The notes beneath the pieces are model-generated. The model did no database searches, was not told the DNA's origin, and saw nothing but the letters and a program-made list of their open reading frames with translations. From positions 1 through 59,344 of the forward strand of contig CAYOJD010000005.1 of the NCBI GenBank assembly GCA_964404205.1: DNA of 59,344 bases, in the 5' to 3' direction. This document shows, in pieces, positions 7,742-17,913 of this stretch; positions within the stretch are counted from its first letter, which is position 1; each line of letters begins with the position of its first letter. The stretch comes from CAZWBR01 sp964404205. GTDB lineage: Bacteria > Bacteroidota > Bacteroidia > Bacteroidales > Prolixibacteraceae. The position numbers and the translations under genes are program-made.

Positions 7742-9259
7742 TTAATTTAGCGAATTCAAATCAATAACTGGCGGAAAATTATTCTTCCACCAGAAAGTGT
7801 CCGATGTTGTTCCGTACGGGAAAGCGCCAATGTCGCTTGATGAATTGCCCGGATTAGGGAATAATGGGTTTCCAGCGTTGATGGCCGGAGAGTTCGATTT
7901 GAGCGTAAAATCGCCCGATGCAGGATTGGTAAATTGCGGGTCGCCCTCTTTGTAGTTGCTTCCTTTCGTTGGCCAAACGCTCTCTTTAATCCAGGTTGAA
8001 AGGTAAAATGGCCATTCGCGGACGTTAATATCCTGAATCAGGTTGTAACTGATTTCTATCTGTTTGTCGGCCGGGATAACCGTTCCATATTTCTCAGAAA
8101 AGCCAATCTCGAAAGGGATATTGCGGGCAAAGATATTATTGGTGATGATAATCTTTTTCAGATTGGTGGAGTAAATGAAGCAGCCGCCGTTGAGCCAGTA
8201 TTGCGGGTCGCCCGACATGCCAATACCCCAGCCGTTCTGGTAAAAGGTATTATTGTAAATTTTCAGATCTTCGCGAAGGTTGTCGGCACCCCAACGGCTG
8301 AAAAAGAGCCCGGTGGCGCGGTTGTTATAGGCCAGATTGTGGTGGATGCGGATATTTTTAGTGTCGGGCCCTTCTTCCGACGAAACCGCGATTCCTGCTT
8401 CGCAGTTGTGGACCACGTTGTCGCGAAATTCGATGTCTTCCAGTTGCCCAAACCAAGCATCGACATATAAACCTTGTCGGTCGAGATGATGCACATAGTT
8501 GTGGTGGACCACACCGTGGGCGGCAGTTTCTTTTACATCAATTCCCTCTTTTTTACAGTTATATACATGGTTCCATGCCACTTCGAAATGATGCGGCCCT
8601 GCCATGCTGATGGCCTCATGGGGAGCTTCGCTGCCAGTGTAAGTATCCCAACTCATACCCATATTGTTGGCATTGATAACCGTGTTCCCCAGTACTTTGA
8701 TATAGCTACAGCCTTGCCAGGCTGAAATGCCGGGAGAGAGGCTATTCTCTGTTTTGCAATTTATAATGTTGATATGGCTGCTTTGTTGGATATTAATAGC
8801 CGCCCGGTGTGAATTTTTAACGGTAATATTCTGAAGGGTCAGCCACTCCGATTGGTCGATATTGAGTAATCCGTTGTTGTAGGGATATTGTGTCCCGGGC
8901 GTGATGTTGAATTTACTCCCATCTACGGTAATGTGCTTCCCTATATCCCCACGAATCAGAAACTGACGGGTTTCACTTCCTTTTAATTTGATATTAATCA
9001 TTGCCCCGGGTTCGTAACTCCCTTCCAGAATGGTCAATGTCTTTCCCATACCCATCGAAAGTTTAAAAATGCCGGCTTGAATGGTTTGCAACGGTTTTTC
9101 GCGCGAACCTGTGTTGGTATCACTGCCGGTTGGCGAAACAAAGAATTCGTCGCTTGTATAAGGCTCTTCGGGTGTAATCCGATCTTTGGAACTACAACTG
9201 GCAGCACCGCTCATTAAAAAAATAATCAGCGATAAAATTGGCAACTTAAAATTGATCAT
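7742..9259 (-). CDS. Right-handed parallel beta-helix lipoprotein, possible polysaccharide lyase or glycosidase
   Basis: This 505-residue protein has a lipoprotein signal with Cys22 (MSGAASCSS). It starts with the EFFVSPTGSDTNTGS type of opening found in secreted pectate-lyase-like proteins, followed by many beta-helix rungs (for example HINIINCKTENSLSPGISAW and RIHHNLAYNNRATGLFFSRW). The segment KEGIDVKETAAHGVVHHNYV resembles the ligand-rich rungs of PL9-type pectate lyases, but I cannot confirm the catalytic lysine or calcium ligands. Its neighbours are rhamnosidases and GH28 enzymes, which fits a role on the pectin-like backbone. Alternatives are an epimerase-like or non-catalytic beta-helix protein. 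Confidence 0.75.
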   Translation of the reverse strand: MINFKLPILSLIIFLMSGAASCSSKDRITPEEPYTSDEFFVSPTGSDTNTGSREKPLQTIQAGIFKLSMGMGKTLTILEGSYEPGAMINIKLKGSETRQFLIRGDIGKHITVDGSKFNITPGTQYPYNNGLLNIDQSEWLTLQNITVKNSHRAAINIQQSSHINIINCKTENSLSPGISAWQGCSYIKVLGNTVINANNMGMSWDTYTGSEAPHEAISMAGPHHFEVAWNHVYNCKKEGIDVKETAAHGVVHHNYVHHLDRQGLYVDAWFGQLEDIEFRDNVVHNCEAGIAVSSEEGPDTKNIRIHHNLAYNNRATGLFFSRWGADNLREDLKIYNNTFYQNGWGIGMSGDPQYWLNGGCFIYSTNLKKIIITNNIFARNIPFEIGFSEKYGTVIPADKQIEISYNLIQDINVREWPFYLSTWIKESVWPTKGSNYKEGDPQFTNPASGDFTLKSNSPAINAGNPLFPNPGNSSSDIGAFPYGTTSDTFWWKNNFPPVIDLNSLN

Positions 9260-9345
9260 TTTATTCTCTTTTACTCGTTATTAAAATAACCGCACCTCCT
9301 TTCAAAGTTGGATGCTTTGTTGGTCGGCAGGAGATGCGGCTTTGT

Positions 9346-11760
9346 TTATTTCACTGAAACTGGATTCATTCCTGGCTTTATTGAAACGGACACTCCATTC
9401 CAATGGAAAGTACCAGTTAGTTTACCCGGCAGAACGATTGTTCCTGATAATCCCTTCTCTCCCTCGCGTTTTAAATCGAACAAAATTTCACCTTCGGGAT
9501 GTGGCATCTTGCCGCGGATGAAGTGCAACTCTCCTAATGCAGGTTCAATAACAACAGTGCGGAAACCGGCAGATGCAGGCCTGATACCAGCCACTGTAGC
9601 CAGAAAATCGTAGTTTGGGCTAGAACTCCAGGCATGGCAATCGGAACGTGCCGGGTCGGGGTTTTCGGCAAATGTGGTCAACCCTTTGTTGATCATTTCT
9701 TTCCACAAATCAAGCGTTTCAAGATAATGGTTGGCCAGACCGCATTTTTTCAATGCCTGGGTCAAATAAAACCTGAAATACATGGTGGGTTGAAAAAGGC
9801 TCTTGTCATTGATAAACCGAAGGATAAATGGTTGCTGATCTTTTTCGGGAATGGTATTGGTTAGTACGCCAAAGATTTGCGCGTGCATACTGAAATCGCT
9901 CTTTTCGGGGGTATCGGCCAAATAGTTTTTTTGTTTGTCCCAGCAATGTTGATATGTTGCGTTGGTTAGGCTTTTGGCCAAAGTTTGATAGGTTGTGGCT
10001 TTGTGCAGATCGCCCAATTCTTGATGGAGCTCGGCTGCCCGACTTGCTGCATAGGCCAGTTGCATCGTAAGAATTGATGATTGTCCGTCGTTGCGAGCAC
10101 CTTTGGGCACGCCGCCAATGCGGTTGGCAGCAATCCATGGCCATTCGAGGGTCCAATCAACAAAGTTCCAGTATTCGACTTTACCTACCATTCCGGTTAC
10201 CGGATCGACCCGACGGATAAACCATTCCATTACATTATCGATACCTCCGAGAAACCCTTTTACAAATTCAGGATCATCGCGTAAAGTCCAGTAATCGTGC
10301 ACCATATCGATCCAGTAGAGTGAAAATGGCGGGATTACCTGTGGACTGGCCGATGGATATCGACTTTGGGTAAGCCCCTCGTAAAAGCGCGATTCGTCGT
10401 ATTGCAAAAGCGCGTTGCGGACTAATCGGTCGTCGCCCGATACATAAAGCGATATCAGTGACTGAATACGGGTATCGCCTACATATTGGAGTTGTTCGTA
10501 GTAGGGGCAATCGTAGTAAGTTTCGTTGGCACATAGCCTTGCAGTCCGCCATCCAACTTCCCAAATTTGCTGTAATTCCTTATTATCTGATTCGAAAACT
10601 CCATTGGCCTTGAGTGGATAAGCAGCAAACTGGCTTACCGGATTTTCGATAATAAGAGGTTCGTCTCCGGTTTCGATATCGATCTGAAGATAGCGCCAGG
10701 TGCGAAACCAAAGTGGACGGAAAACCCGCTGATGGCTTCCGTCAGGTATAAAAATATCGGAGTATCCTTTAATTTCCTTTTCTGTAATCTCATTACGGTT
10801 TCCTTTTTGTCCCTTTTTGTCGAAAAGTGATTCGGCGTAAGTGAAGCGTATTGTCGTTCCTTTTCCTCCGGAAATAGTAAATTCAGGGTAGCCGGTAGTG
10901 AGGGTTCCCTGATCGAGCAAAATTGTTGTATTCTGGTTTGCTGTAATTGTCCAGCTTTCGGTTCCGGAAAGAAAACCCTCGGGTTGCAAATTAGGTGCAT
11001 TACTACGGCGCACTGATGCAAATTTTTGCCATTTTGTTTCCATTGCCGGAATACGACGCGGAGTCAGTACCCAGTTGATGTCGGTTCCAACGCCACGCGG
11101 ATGGCCAACATCTTCGGTTATGGCCGATGGCCATTGTGTGTCGTCGAACGTAGGCAATTCCCATCCCCAGGGGAAAAGCGATGCATCGACTTTATCGCCC
11201 GGCCCAACAACAATGAATTGTCCCAAGGAGTGGACATCGGGTCGTTGGTAAGCTTCGTTACGCATAACCTTCCATGACTGGTTGGTATTGACAACTTCTT
11301 CAACCTCTGAATTTCCTTGCAGAATAAAAGCTGTTTTAATTGAGAATTGTGCCCAGGGTTTCTGTTCTCCAAAATTCCAGACAATGGCGGCCAATTGGTT
11401 CTTTCCCTCTTTCAGAAAAGGCGCAATATCTACACTTTCGTAAAACCAGTGAGCTAAATCGCCTCGGGCCGGACCAAAGCATATTGGTTGTCCATTGACA
11501 AAAAAACGATACCGGTTATCGGCTGAAAGATGAACGATGAATTCATTCGGCAGTTTGCTTATGTTGAAATTTTTTCGAAAATGGAAAACGCCATAGTCGA
11601 GTACCTGGCCATTTGCCGGTTTAATCCACATGGCATTCCAATGGTTGTTAAGTAAAGCAGGATTGATTTTTTCTTTTGGCACAAATGTTGCCATCTGCGC
11701 GTTTGTTTTAGTGAAGAAAAGCGCAAGCAGGGCAATAACAAATAAGCTAATCTTGTTCAT
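9346..11760 (-). CDS. GH78-type alpha-L-rhamnosidase
   Basis: This 804-residue secreted protein has a signal peptide ending near residue 21 (KTNA-QM). An N-terminal beta-sandwich carries the rhamnosidase-type carbohydrate-binding segment (DNRYRFFVNGQPICFGPARGD, from about 81). The catalytic six-hairpin domain holds DCPYYEQLQYVGD (417-429), the counterpart of the GH78 consensus DCPxREqxxWxGD that supplies the acidic active-site residues; here Arg is replaced by Tyr and Trp by Val. A C-terminal beta domain (PALGELHFIRGKMPHPEGE) carries a Glu near the position of the family's distal catalytic residue. It should release rhamnose from oligosaccharides in the periplasm. It is less canonical than its GH78 neighbour and the specificity may differ. 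Confidence 0.83.
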   Translation of the reverse strand: MNKISLFVIALLALFFTKTNAQMATFVPKEKINPALLNNHWNAMWIKPANGQVLDYGVFHFRKNFNISKLPNEFIVHLSADNRYRFFVNGQPICFGPARGDLAHWFYESVDIAPFLKEGKNQLAAIVWNFGEQKPWAQFSIKTAFILQGNSEVEEVVNTNQSWKVMRNEAYQRPDVHSLGQFIVVGPGDKVDASLFPWGWELPTFDDTQWPSAITEDVGHPRGVGTDINWVLTPRRIPAMETKWQKFASVRRSNAPNLQPEGFLSGTESWTITANQNTTILLDQGTLTTGYPEFTISGGKGTTIRFTYAESLFDKKGQKGNRNEITEKEIKGYSDIFIPDGSHQRVFRPLWFRTWRYLQIDIETGDEPLIIENPVSQFAAYPLKANGVFESDNKELQQIWEVGWRTARLCANETYYDCPYYEQLQYVGDTRIQSLISLYVSGDDRLVRNALLQYDESRFYEGLTQSRYPSASPQVIPPFSLYWIDMVHDYWTLRDDPEFVKGFLGGIDNVMEWFIRRVDPVTGMVGKVEYWNFVDWTLEWPWIAANRIGGVPKGARNDGQSSILTMQLAYAASRAAELHQELGDLHKATTYQTLAKSLTNATYQHCWDKQKNYLADTPEKSDFSMHAQIFGVLTNTIPEKDQQPFILRFINDKSLFQPTMYFRFYLTQALKKCGLANHYLETLDLWKEMINKGLTTFAENPDPARSDCHAWSSSPNYDFLATVAGIRPASAGFRTVVIEPALGELHFIRGKMPHPEGEILFDLKREGEKGLSGTIVLPGKLTGTFHWNGVSVSIKPGMNPVSVK

Positions 11761-11798
11761 GGTCTGTAAGTTGTTTGGTGTTGCCGGTAATTTAACAA

Positions 11799-14570
11799 TT
11801 ATGGTTGATAAATCGACTCAAAATCGTAATTTCCTGAGCCAGTGTCCAAAATGGCATAGCCATCACGGAAGCCACTCAATTTTAAGCCATTTTCTTGATT
11901 AATTTCTTTTTTACTTTCCATTATTTTTGAGTTCGGAAGTGCCGGGAGGTAAATAGTGGCCGTAACGTTTGCCGGGACTGATACTTTCATTTTAAACTTG
12001 ACTCCTTCTATTTTCCAATCGACGGCTATTAATCCCGACATGGAGTGGTAACTTCCTTTAGCCCAAGATAGATCGCCAGCTGGTTGAGGTTTTATTTCTA
12101 TTTTTGAAAACCCTGGGGCTACAGTGTTTATGCCAAGCAGCGATTTGTAAAACCATTCTGAAATTGATCCAAACATTGGATGGTTTTGCGAAGCAACAGT
12201 ATCGGGATATTGCCACGATTCATATAATGTTGTTGCACCATTGGAAAGCATATTGCCCCATCCTGGAAAGTCGCGTTGATTCGCAATGGAATAGGTTACA
12301 TCGTTGCGATTTTTCTCCCTGAAAAAGTCGAACATAAATTTGGTTGCAAAAATCCCGGTTGAGAGGTGTCCTTTATGTTTGTTAAAAATCTCAAGCAATA
12401 AATTGTCGAAAGCGGCTGTTTTTTCAGTTTCGGGAACCAAATCATACCAAAAGGCAATCAGTTGCGCGGCCTGTGTCCCCGAGTCGAATTGTCCGCTTCC
12501 GGGTTTCAGAAATTGCTTGACCATTGCCTCCTTCACTTCGCTTGCCAGCATTTCATATGTTATTCTATCATTCTGCTTATTCAAGTATGAGGCTATTTCG
12601 CATAAAATTAAAATATGATGATAATAAAATGCAGTTGCCGAGAATGTTACTGGCTTAGGATCGATGCTTTCATGGTCGCTGATGCAGCTTTTTACGATGT
12701 GATCCGGGGTTGAGTGGTGCATAAAGTCAACCTGCCGTTTCAGATTTTCATACTGTTCTTCGGCAGTTTTATTGTCACCATAGTAATCGTGTAACAATTT
12801 AATAGCGAATGGGTAGGCCAGTTGCCATCCTGTCGATCCGGTTTCACCGCCAAATCCTTCCTGATTTATCCCGATATTTGGGGCAATTTCGGTCATTCCG
12901 CCATTGGGCCGCACATCGTTGGCAAAATCACGTACCGTTTTGCGATAAAATTTACTCATATCAAAATTGTAACTAAAAGCTTCGGCAGTTGTAACGATAT
13001 CAGCACCATAGCCGAACTTTTCGCGAGCAGGGCAGTCGCTCTGAACGCTGAACAGATTGCTAAGGAAAGTCCATTTCGCCATTTGTTGTATCCGGTTGAA
13101 CATATCGTTCGAACAAGAGAAGGAGCCTGTTTCGTGAATATCGCTGTTCATTCTTAGCCCTTCGACAGTACTTAAATTGGGTTTTCCCGGGAAGCCGGTC
13201 ACCTCTATATAACGGAAAGATGAGAAGGTGAATTGTGGTATGAAAATTTCTTCTCCTTCGCCTTTCAGTGTGTAAGAAATTACCATCATGGGGTCATCGG
13301 GGCATCCGGGGCCTCCGCGCAGATTCCACATCGCTTTTAATTGGCCAGCAATAACCGTCAAATAATTTAATGAACCGTCGGCATGAAGATCTTCGCCGCC
13401 ACGCAATGTGACCGTTGTACCTGCTGGTCCTTTTACTCTTAAGGTTGGCACACCAGCAAAGTTTTGCCCAAAATCGAATATAAAGCACCCTGGCTTAGGT
13501 TCACTCATTTTGACCGGTTTTAATATTCGTGTAACCCTAACCGGAGGAATATAATTCGCTATTAGTTTGCCTCTTGGCCCATCGATTATAGTTGCATTTA
13601 CCCAGTGTTTAGCGTCGAAATGAGGTTCGCACCACCCTTTTTGTTCCAGACGGGCATCATATTTTTCGCCCAAATAAACGCTATTCATCAATACTGGCCC
13701 ATGGCCTGCTTGCCAACCGTTATTTGTTGCAATGGTCTCGACACTGCCATCGTTATAGGTAATGCGCAATTGTGCTTTTACTGCGGGCTTGCCAACCGTA
13801 AGTGCGTCGCGCAGGTTCCAGCGCTGAAACATTTTTAAAGGCATCGGATTATACCATCCATTTCCCAACATGATGCCGATGGCATTTTCCCCCTTTCTGA
13901 TTAAGTTTGAGATGTCGAAAGTGGTGTAAAGAAGCTCTTTATTAAATTGTGTCCAAGGAGTGTCGAGCATATGGTCTCCAATTCGTTCTCCGTTGAGGAA
14001 AGCGACTGGATAACCGAGTCCAATCATGTATAAACGAGCAGAACGAATCTCTTTTTTTGCTGTGAACGTTTTCCGCAACAAGGGGTTGGGCAAATCTTTA
14101 TAGAAATCTTCATCAGCAACAGGCAATGGTTTGTCATCTGTAATCCACTCCGCTTTCCAATCAGAATCTTTCAGCATAGCAGTTTCGAACCAGCTGGCTT
14201 TGCTCCAATCTGATATATTTCCTTGCTGGTCCCAGACTCTTACTTTCCAGAAGTAACGTGTAAATGGCTTAAATTGAACTCCGGCATAGGGTATTCCAAA
14301 GGTTTTACTGCCAGTTTGTTTTCCGCTTTTCCAGCAGTTTGCCCTGCCATTTTCCAAATGATGCAGGTCGTCGGCCACAATGATTTCCCAGGCTGATTGC
14401 TGTATATTTCGATGCTCTGATATTAGTTCCCAACTAAACTCCGGGGTTAGATTATCGAACCCGAGAGGGGTGACCTGGCGGTCAATTTTCAGCTCTTCGA
14501 TTATTATTGTTTGGGCAAAGAAAGCCAGTGGGCACAGTAGCAGTGGAATAATCAGAAGGATTTTTTTCAT
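11799..14570 (-). CDS. GH78 alpha-L-rhamnosidase
   Basis: This 923-residue protein has a signal peptide ending near residue 19 (FFA-QT). Domain order is canonical: an immunoglobulin-like N-terminal domain (TPEFSWEL…RYFWKVRVWDQQGN), a rhamnosidase N domain (ARLYMIGLGYPVAFLNGERIG), a further beta domain, then the six-hairpin catalytic domain with DCPAREKFGYGAD at 512-524, which keeps the conserved Arg-Glu pair and closing Asp. NIGINQEGFGGETGSTGWQ and ATTLYESW follow, and a C-terminal beta domain closes the protein. GH78 enzymes are inverting exo-alpha-L-rhamnosidases. The gene is 38 bases upstream of the second GH78 gene and probably co-transcribed with it. Confidence 0.92.
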   Translation of the reverse strand: MKKILLIIPLLLCPLAFFAQTIIIEELKIDRQVTPLGFDNLTPEFSWELISEHRNIQQSAWEIIVADDLHHLENGRANCWKSGKQTGSKTFGIPYAGVQFKPFTRYFWKVRVWDQQGNISDWSKASWFETAMLKDSDWKAEWITDDKPLPVADEDFYKDLPNPLLRKTFTAKKEIRSARLYMIGLGYPVAFLNGERIGDHMLDTPWTQFNKELLYTTFDISNLIRKGENAIGIMLGNGWYNPMPLKMFQRWNLRDALTVGKPAVKAQLRITYNDGSVETIATNNGWQAGHGPVLMNSVYLGEKYDARLEQKGWCEPHFDAKHWVNATIIDGPRGKLIANYIPPVRVTRILKPVKMSEPKPGCFIFDFGQNFAGVPTLRVKGPAGTTVTLRGGEDLHADGSLNYLTVIAGQLKAMWNLRGGPGCPDDPMMVISYTLKGEGEEIFIPQFTFSSFRYIEVTGFPGKPNLSTVEGLRMNSDIHETGSFSCSNDMFNRIQQMAKWTFLSNLFSVQSDCPAREKFGYGADIVTTAEAFSYNFDMSKFYRKTVRDFANDVRPNGGMTEIAPNIGINQEGFGGETGSTGWQLAYPFAIKLLHDYYGDNKTAEEQYENLKRQVDFMHHSTPDHIVKSCISDHESIDPKPVTFSATAFYYHHILILCEIASYLNKQNDRITYEMLASEVKEAMVKQFLKPGSGQFDSGTQAAQLIAFWYDLVPETEKTAAFDNLLLEIFNKHKGHLSTGIFATKFMFDFFREKNRNDVTYSIANQRDFPGWGNMLSNGATTLYESWQYPDTVASQNHPMFGSISEWFYKSLLGINTVAPGFSKIEIKPQPAGDLSWAKGSYHSMSGLIAVDWKIEGVKFKMKVSVPANVTATIYLPALPNSKIMESKKEINQENGLKLSGFRDGYAILDTGSGNYDFESIYQP

Positions 14571-14770
14571 CGCTTGATTTTAATTTATAGAAACGAATTA
14601 TTGTTTGTGATGCGTCAATGAACCGGTTTCATTTGGGGTGCAACAAGCATCCTGTACGAACTTTTTGTCATGGACTTTGGCTTTACTACATTTCAATAAA
14701 AAAGAAAGTATGGTTTGACAACTGAAATCAGACGCAATGGTGTGTAAGTACGCATCGCGAAGCATTTCAG

Positions 14771-16204
14771 TTATTTTATCGAAATATTTTCGCTATTCTG
14801 TTCTTTGATTTTAGCTTCTTCTTTGGTTACAATGCGCTTGCCCATATAGGTAAGGTTTTCAATCTGAACATTCGAAACTTTCTTTTCGCTGTCAAAACCG
14901 TGAAAAACAGAGAAGGGGAAGAGGCCTCCAACTACTTGAATATCTTTAAAAATAATATCGCTAATAGTCCCCCGGAACTGCCGGTGATACTCTTCTTTGC
15001 CGACAGGGATTTTTTGTACTCCATCCCAGGCACCATGAAGATAATTTTTTGTGGTGAACTCTGGGTCTCGGATGCCGTCGGGGCCCCATTGCGAGAAGAA
15101 AATGGCGAGGTCGATCAGTTTCTGGCGACTGTCCTCGATTCTAATGTTTTCGAAAACAATATTTTGAACATGCGCTTGCCCAGCATTATGAATACTCAGT
15201 GTTGCTCCATCTTCGACATGGATGATATCAATATTCTCAAAACGTATATTTTTAACTTCGTTTGAATAGAGCTCAAACCCAACTTCTACAGCATTTCCCC
15301 AAATCGAGTTCCAGAATACACAATTTTTTACCAGAATATTATCGGTGGGGTGTTCGGGCGGATATTTCCCGCCCGATTTGATGGCGATACAATCGTCTTT
15401 AGTATGGGCGAAAATATTGTCAACTAATACATTGGTGCATCGAAAGATGTCCATCCCATCGTCTCCACCGCTTTCGCTGACAATCCTGATCCCATCAATC
15501 GTTGCTTTATTGCAATGGAAAAGTGCCGTTTGCCATGTAGTGCCATTGTGGAGCGTGATATCGCTGATTTGTACATGCTCACAACTTTCGAAATGGATAA
15601 ATCGGTTGTTGTTGCCTTCAGTTGTGCGGTTAAACGAACCATCGAGAATGCCACGCCCCTTGATTTTGATGTTCTTTTTACCTGTAGCGTAAATATATCC
15701 TTGAACTACTGCACCTCCTTCGATATAGACAGTCTGATTATCTTGTAGTTCAAGTTTTACATCGGGATACAGTTTCCCGCTTTCGAACCAGATAACATTT
15801 TTATCCGACTTCGAAGGGCGGCCGGTCTCTGGTTTTCCGGCGAAAATAAAAAGCGGTTGCTGACGAATCCGTCCATTGAGTTCAAGGCTTAGGTTGGCCG
15901 GTTCTTTCATGTTGAAGGTAAACGAGTTGTCGCTCGTGTAGGTAGGCTTCAGATTCCAGCGAAGTGGTCTTACATCGACCCAACGCACATCGTACATGGT
16001 ATTTACTTCGACATTGGCTTCACCTTCGAAATCGAAAATGGCATACGATGCGATGGGCGTATCGAATACCGGAACCTGCACTCCGTTGACTTTAACCGAG
16101 TAGTACTTGACAGACGCGAAACCTTCGGGCGCCTGCCAAGTGGTTACCTGACCGGTTACATTGATAGCATACAAGAGGATTGAAATAAATAAAAGCTTTC
16201 TCAT
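14771..16204 (-). CDS. GH28/GH49-like beta-helix glycoside hydrolase
   Basis: This 477-residue secreted protein has a signal peptide ending near residue 18. The N-terminal domain (WQAPEGFASVKYYSVKVNG to about 115) is a beta-sandwich like that of dextranase/isopullulanase-type enzymes. The rest is a right-handed beta-helix. Acidic clusters stand where GH28 keeps its catalytic aspartates: GGDDGMDI (246-253) and KDDCIAIK (269-276), followed by WGNAVEVG (302-309). The GHG and RIK motifs of typical polygalacturonases are not seen, so the protein belongs to an atypical branch. It follows a second GH28-type gene, and a 200-base gap separates it from the downstream GH78 genes. Hydrolysis of an alpha-linked backbone is the likely role. 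Confidence 0.75.
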   Translation of the reverse strand: MRKLLFISILLYAINVTGQVTTWQAPEGFASVKYYSVKVNGVQVPVFDTPIASYAIFDFEGEANVEVNTMYDVRWVDVRPLRWNLKPTYTSDNSFTFNMKEPANLSLELNGRIRQQPLFIFAGKPETGRPSKSDKNVIWFESGKLYPDVKLELQDNQTVYIEGGAVVQGYIYATGKKNIKIKGRGILDGSFNRTTEGNNNRFIHFESCEHVQISDITLHNGTTWQTALFHCNKATIDGIRIVSESGGDDGMDIFRCTNVLVDNIFAHTKDDCIAIKSGGKYPPEHPTDNILVKNCVFWNSIWGNAVEVGFELYSNEVKNIRFENIDIIHVEDGATLSIHNAGQAHVQNIVFENIRIEDSRQKLIDLAIFFSQWGPDGIRDPEFTTKNYLHGAWDGVQKIPVGKEEYHRQFRGTISDIIFKDIQVVGGLFPFSVFHGFDSEKKVSNVQIENLTYMGKRIVTKEEAKIKEQNSENISIK

Positions 16205-16368
16205 TTTGACTATTTAAGATGATTATTAATCTGGATATTACTTACTCTAATCATTATGGCTATACAAAATCTGATGTTTGGGACAATTGAACCAAAAAGT
16301 TATTGCCAGCTTGAGCTATATGCAACTTTTCGCCATTTATTTTTTTGATTGGCATAGGTTATGGTTTT

Positions 16369-17883
16369 TTATTTTCGGTAAGCCGAATTTTTTAACATGA
16401 TTTTTTTGCTTCCGGGCGAATTTGGATTCGGATTGCCAACAAAATCAGTAATGAGCAAATCTTTCACTTCCAAACATTCAATGCCGTGGGTAAAAAAGGC
16501 TGGTAAATCGTTGTTCCAACTGAGATTGAAATCGCGAACAGACAGTGTATTTACATGTTGCGCATAAATGCCCGGAATATCGTGTTCAAAAATCTGCATA
16601 GACTTGGGAGAAGCCGGCCGCAAATCAAAATTTCCGCCATAGGCCATTGTTTCTTTTCCTTTCCTCATCTTCAGTTGCACATTGTTGAACTGAATGTTTT
16701 CCATTGGGCTTTCTTTCTGGCCAAAAACCAAAATGCCCTGTTCGCCAATAGCATTGATATTGTTGAACTGAACATTTTTGATTTGGCCTGCCGGTTGCCC
16801 CGGAAATCTTGAGATGGACGACAAATGAATGGGTTCGCCGTGCCCCCACCACTGACCGTTTAGCAGCCTGGTTTCGATGGTGAAATCGGAGAAAATGAGG
16901 TCTTCGATGTTGGAGGCATCGTGCGCAAAAATGCCAATACCCCGGTGCGAATCGCGGATAATGATGTTCGTAAACGAGCAACGGCGAATGGGATGCTGGC
17001 CATAACCGATGCGGATACCGGCAGAACTCGACTGCAAAATGCAGTTGGTAACCACCATATTTTCGCCATAAATGGTTTTATTACCGTATTGGTGTGCTGC
17101 CTGTTCATCGGGTTTGAAGCCCGGGACTTCCTCATCGAAAGTAAATCCGGTGAGAACAATGCAATCGTCGCCGGCAACAATGTCGCAATTTGAAATGCGG
17201 ATATTTCGCGAAGCTGTGCAATGAATTCCATCGCTGTTGGGGACCAGCAGGTTATTGCGGATGGTAACGCCATCGATGAAAACATTATCGCAATAGCCAA
17301 ACCGTGTAGCCCAAACCGGGGTGTCTTTAATGGTAATTCCGGTAACCGAAACTTTGGTACAATGAAAGAAAACCAGGGTCATTCCGGGTGCGGTGGTTCT
17401 TTCAACCGGTCCATCGGTAAAAAATGTTCCTTCGGGCATGTAGTTCTCTTTCTGGCGGGTACGGTTCTTTTCAAATTCGTCGTAAATATGATTCAGCTTG
17501 AAATCGTAAAAGCTGTTGCCGCTTGCATCGATGGTTCCCAAGCCCGAAATACCCACATTGCAGGCATCTTCGGCAAAAACCATCCCCAGGGTTTTTCCTT
17601 CTATTTTATAATCGTCGATAGTCGTGCTGCCCAGCAATACCGCTCCATTTTCAAGATAAAGGTTAACATTGCTTTTCAGGATGATGGTTCCGGTAATAAA
17701 AGTCCCGGCAGGAACAACTACACGTCCGCCACCATTGTTAAAGCATTCGTTCACTGCCTTTTGAATGGCGCTTGTTGACAGTTGTTCTTTAACCGCTCCA
17801 AAATCAAGAATATTGTACTCTCTTGCCTGAAGTTGGATGCTAAATAACATTAGGGCCGATACTGCTATTCTCCTTATATTCAT
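16369..17883 (-). CDS. GH28-family polygalacturonase-like enzyme
   Basis: This 504-residue secreted protein has a signal peptide ending near residue 20 (LQA-RE). The polygalacturonase opening YNILDFGAV…AIQKAVNEC…GGGRVVVPAGTF is intact. Catalytic motifs are VPNSDGIH (214-221, matching NTD) and AGDDCI (237-242, matching the paired Asp). The usual GHG histidine motif is replaced by SSAGIRIGYG (286-295) and no RIK motif is seen. The double Asp suggests an active inverting hydrolase of GalA-containing chains, perhaps a rhamnogalacturonan hydrolase or exo-acting form. It lies 30 bases after the GH42-like gene, probably in the same transcript. Confidence 0.83.
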   Translation of the reverse strand: MNIRRIAVSALMLFSIQLQAREYNILDFGAVKEQLSTSAIQKAVNECFNNGGGRVVVPAGTFITGTIILKSNVNLYLENGAVLLGSTTIDDYKIEGKTLGMVFAEDACNVGISGLGTIDASGNSFYDFKLNHIYDEFEKNRTRQKENYMPEGTFFTDGPVERTTAPGMTLVFFHCTKVSVTGITIKDTPVWATRFGYCDNVFIDGVTIRNNLLVPNSDGIHCTASRNIRISNCDIVAGDDCIVLTGFTFDEEVPGFKPDEQAAHQYGNKTIYGENMVVTNCILQSSSAGIRIGYGQHPIRRCSFTNIIIRDSHRGIGIFAHDASNIEDLIFSDFTIETRLLNGQWWGHGEPIHLSSISRFPGQPAGQIKNVQFNNINAIGEQGILVFGQKESPMENIQFNNVQLKMRKGKETMAYGGNFDLRPASPKSMQIFEHDIPGIYAQHVNTLSVRDFNLSWNNDLPAFFTHGIECLEVKDLLITDFVGNPNPNSPGSKKIMLKNSAYRK

Positions 17884-17913
17884 GGTGATATTTTTTTTTG
17901 TTATAAAATCAGG

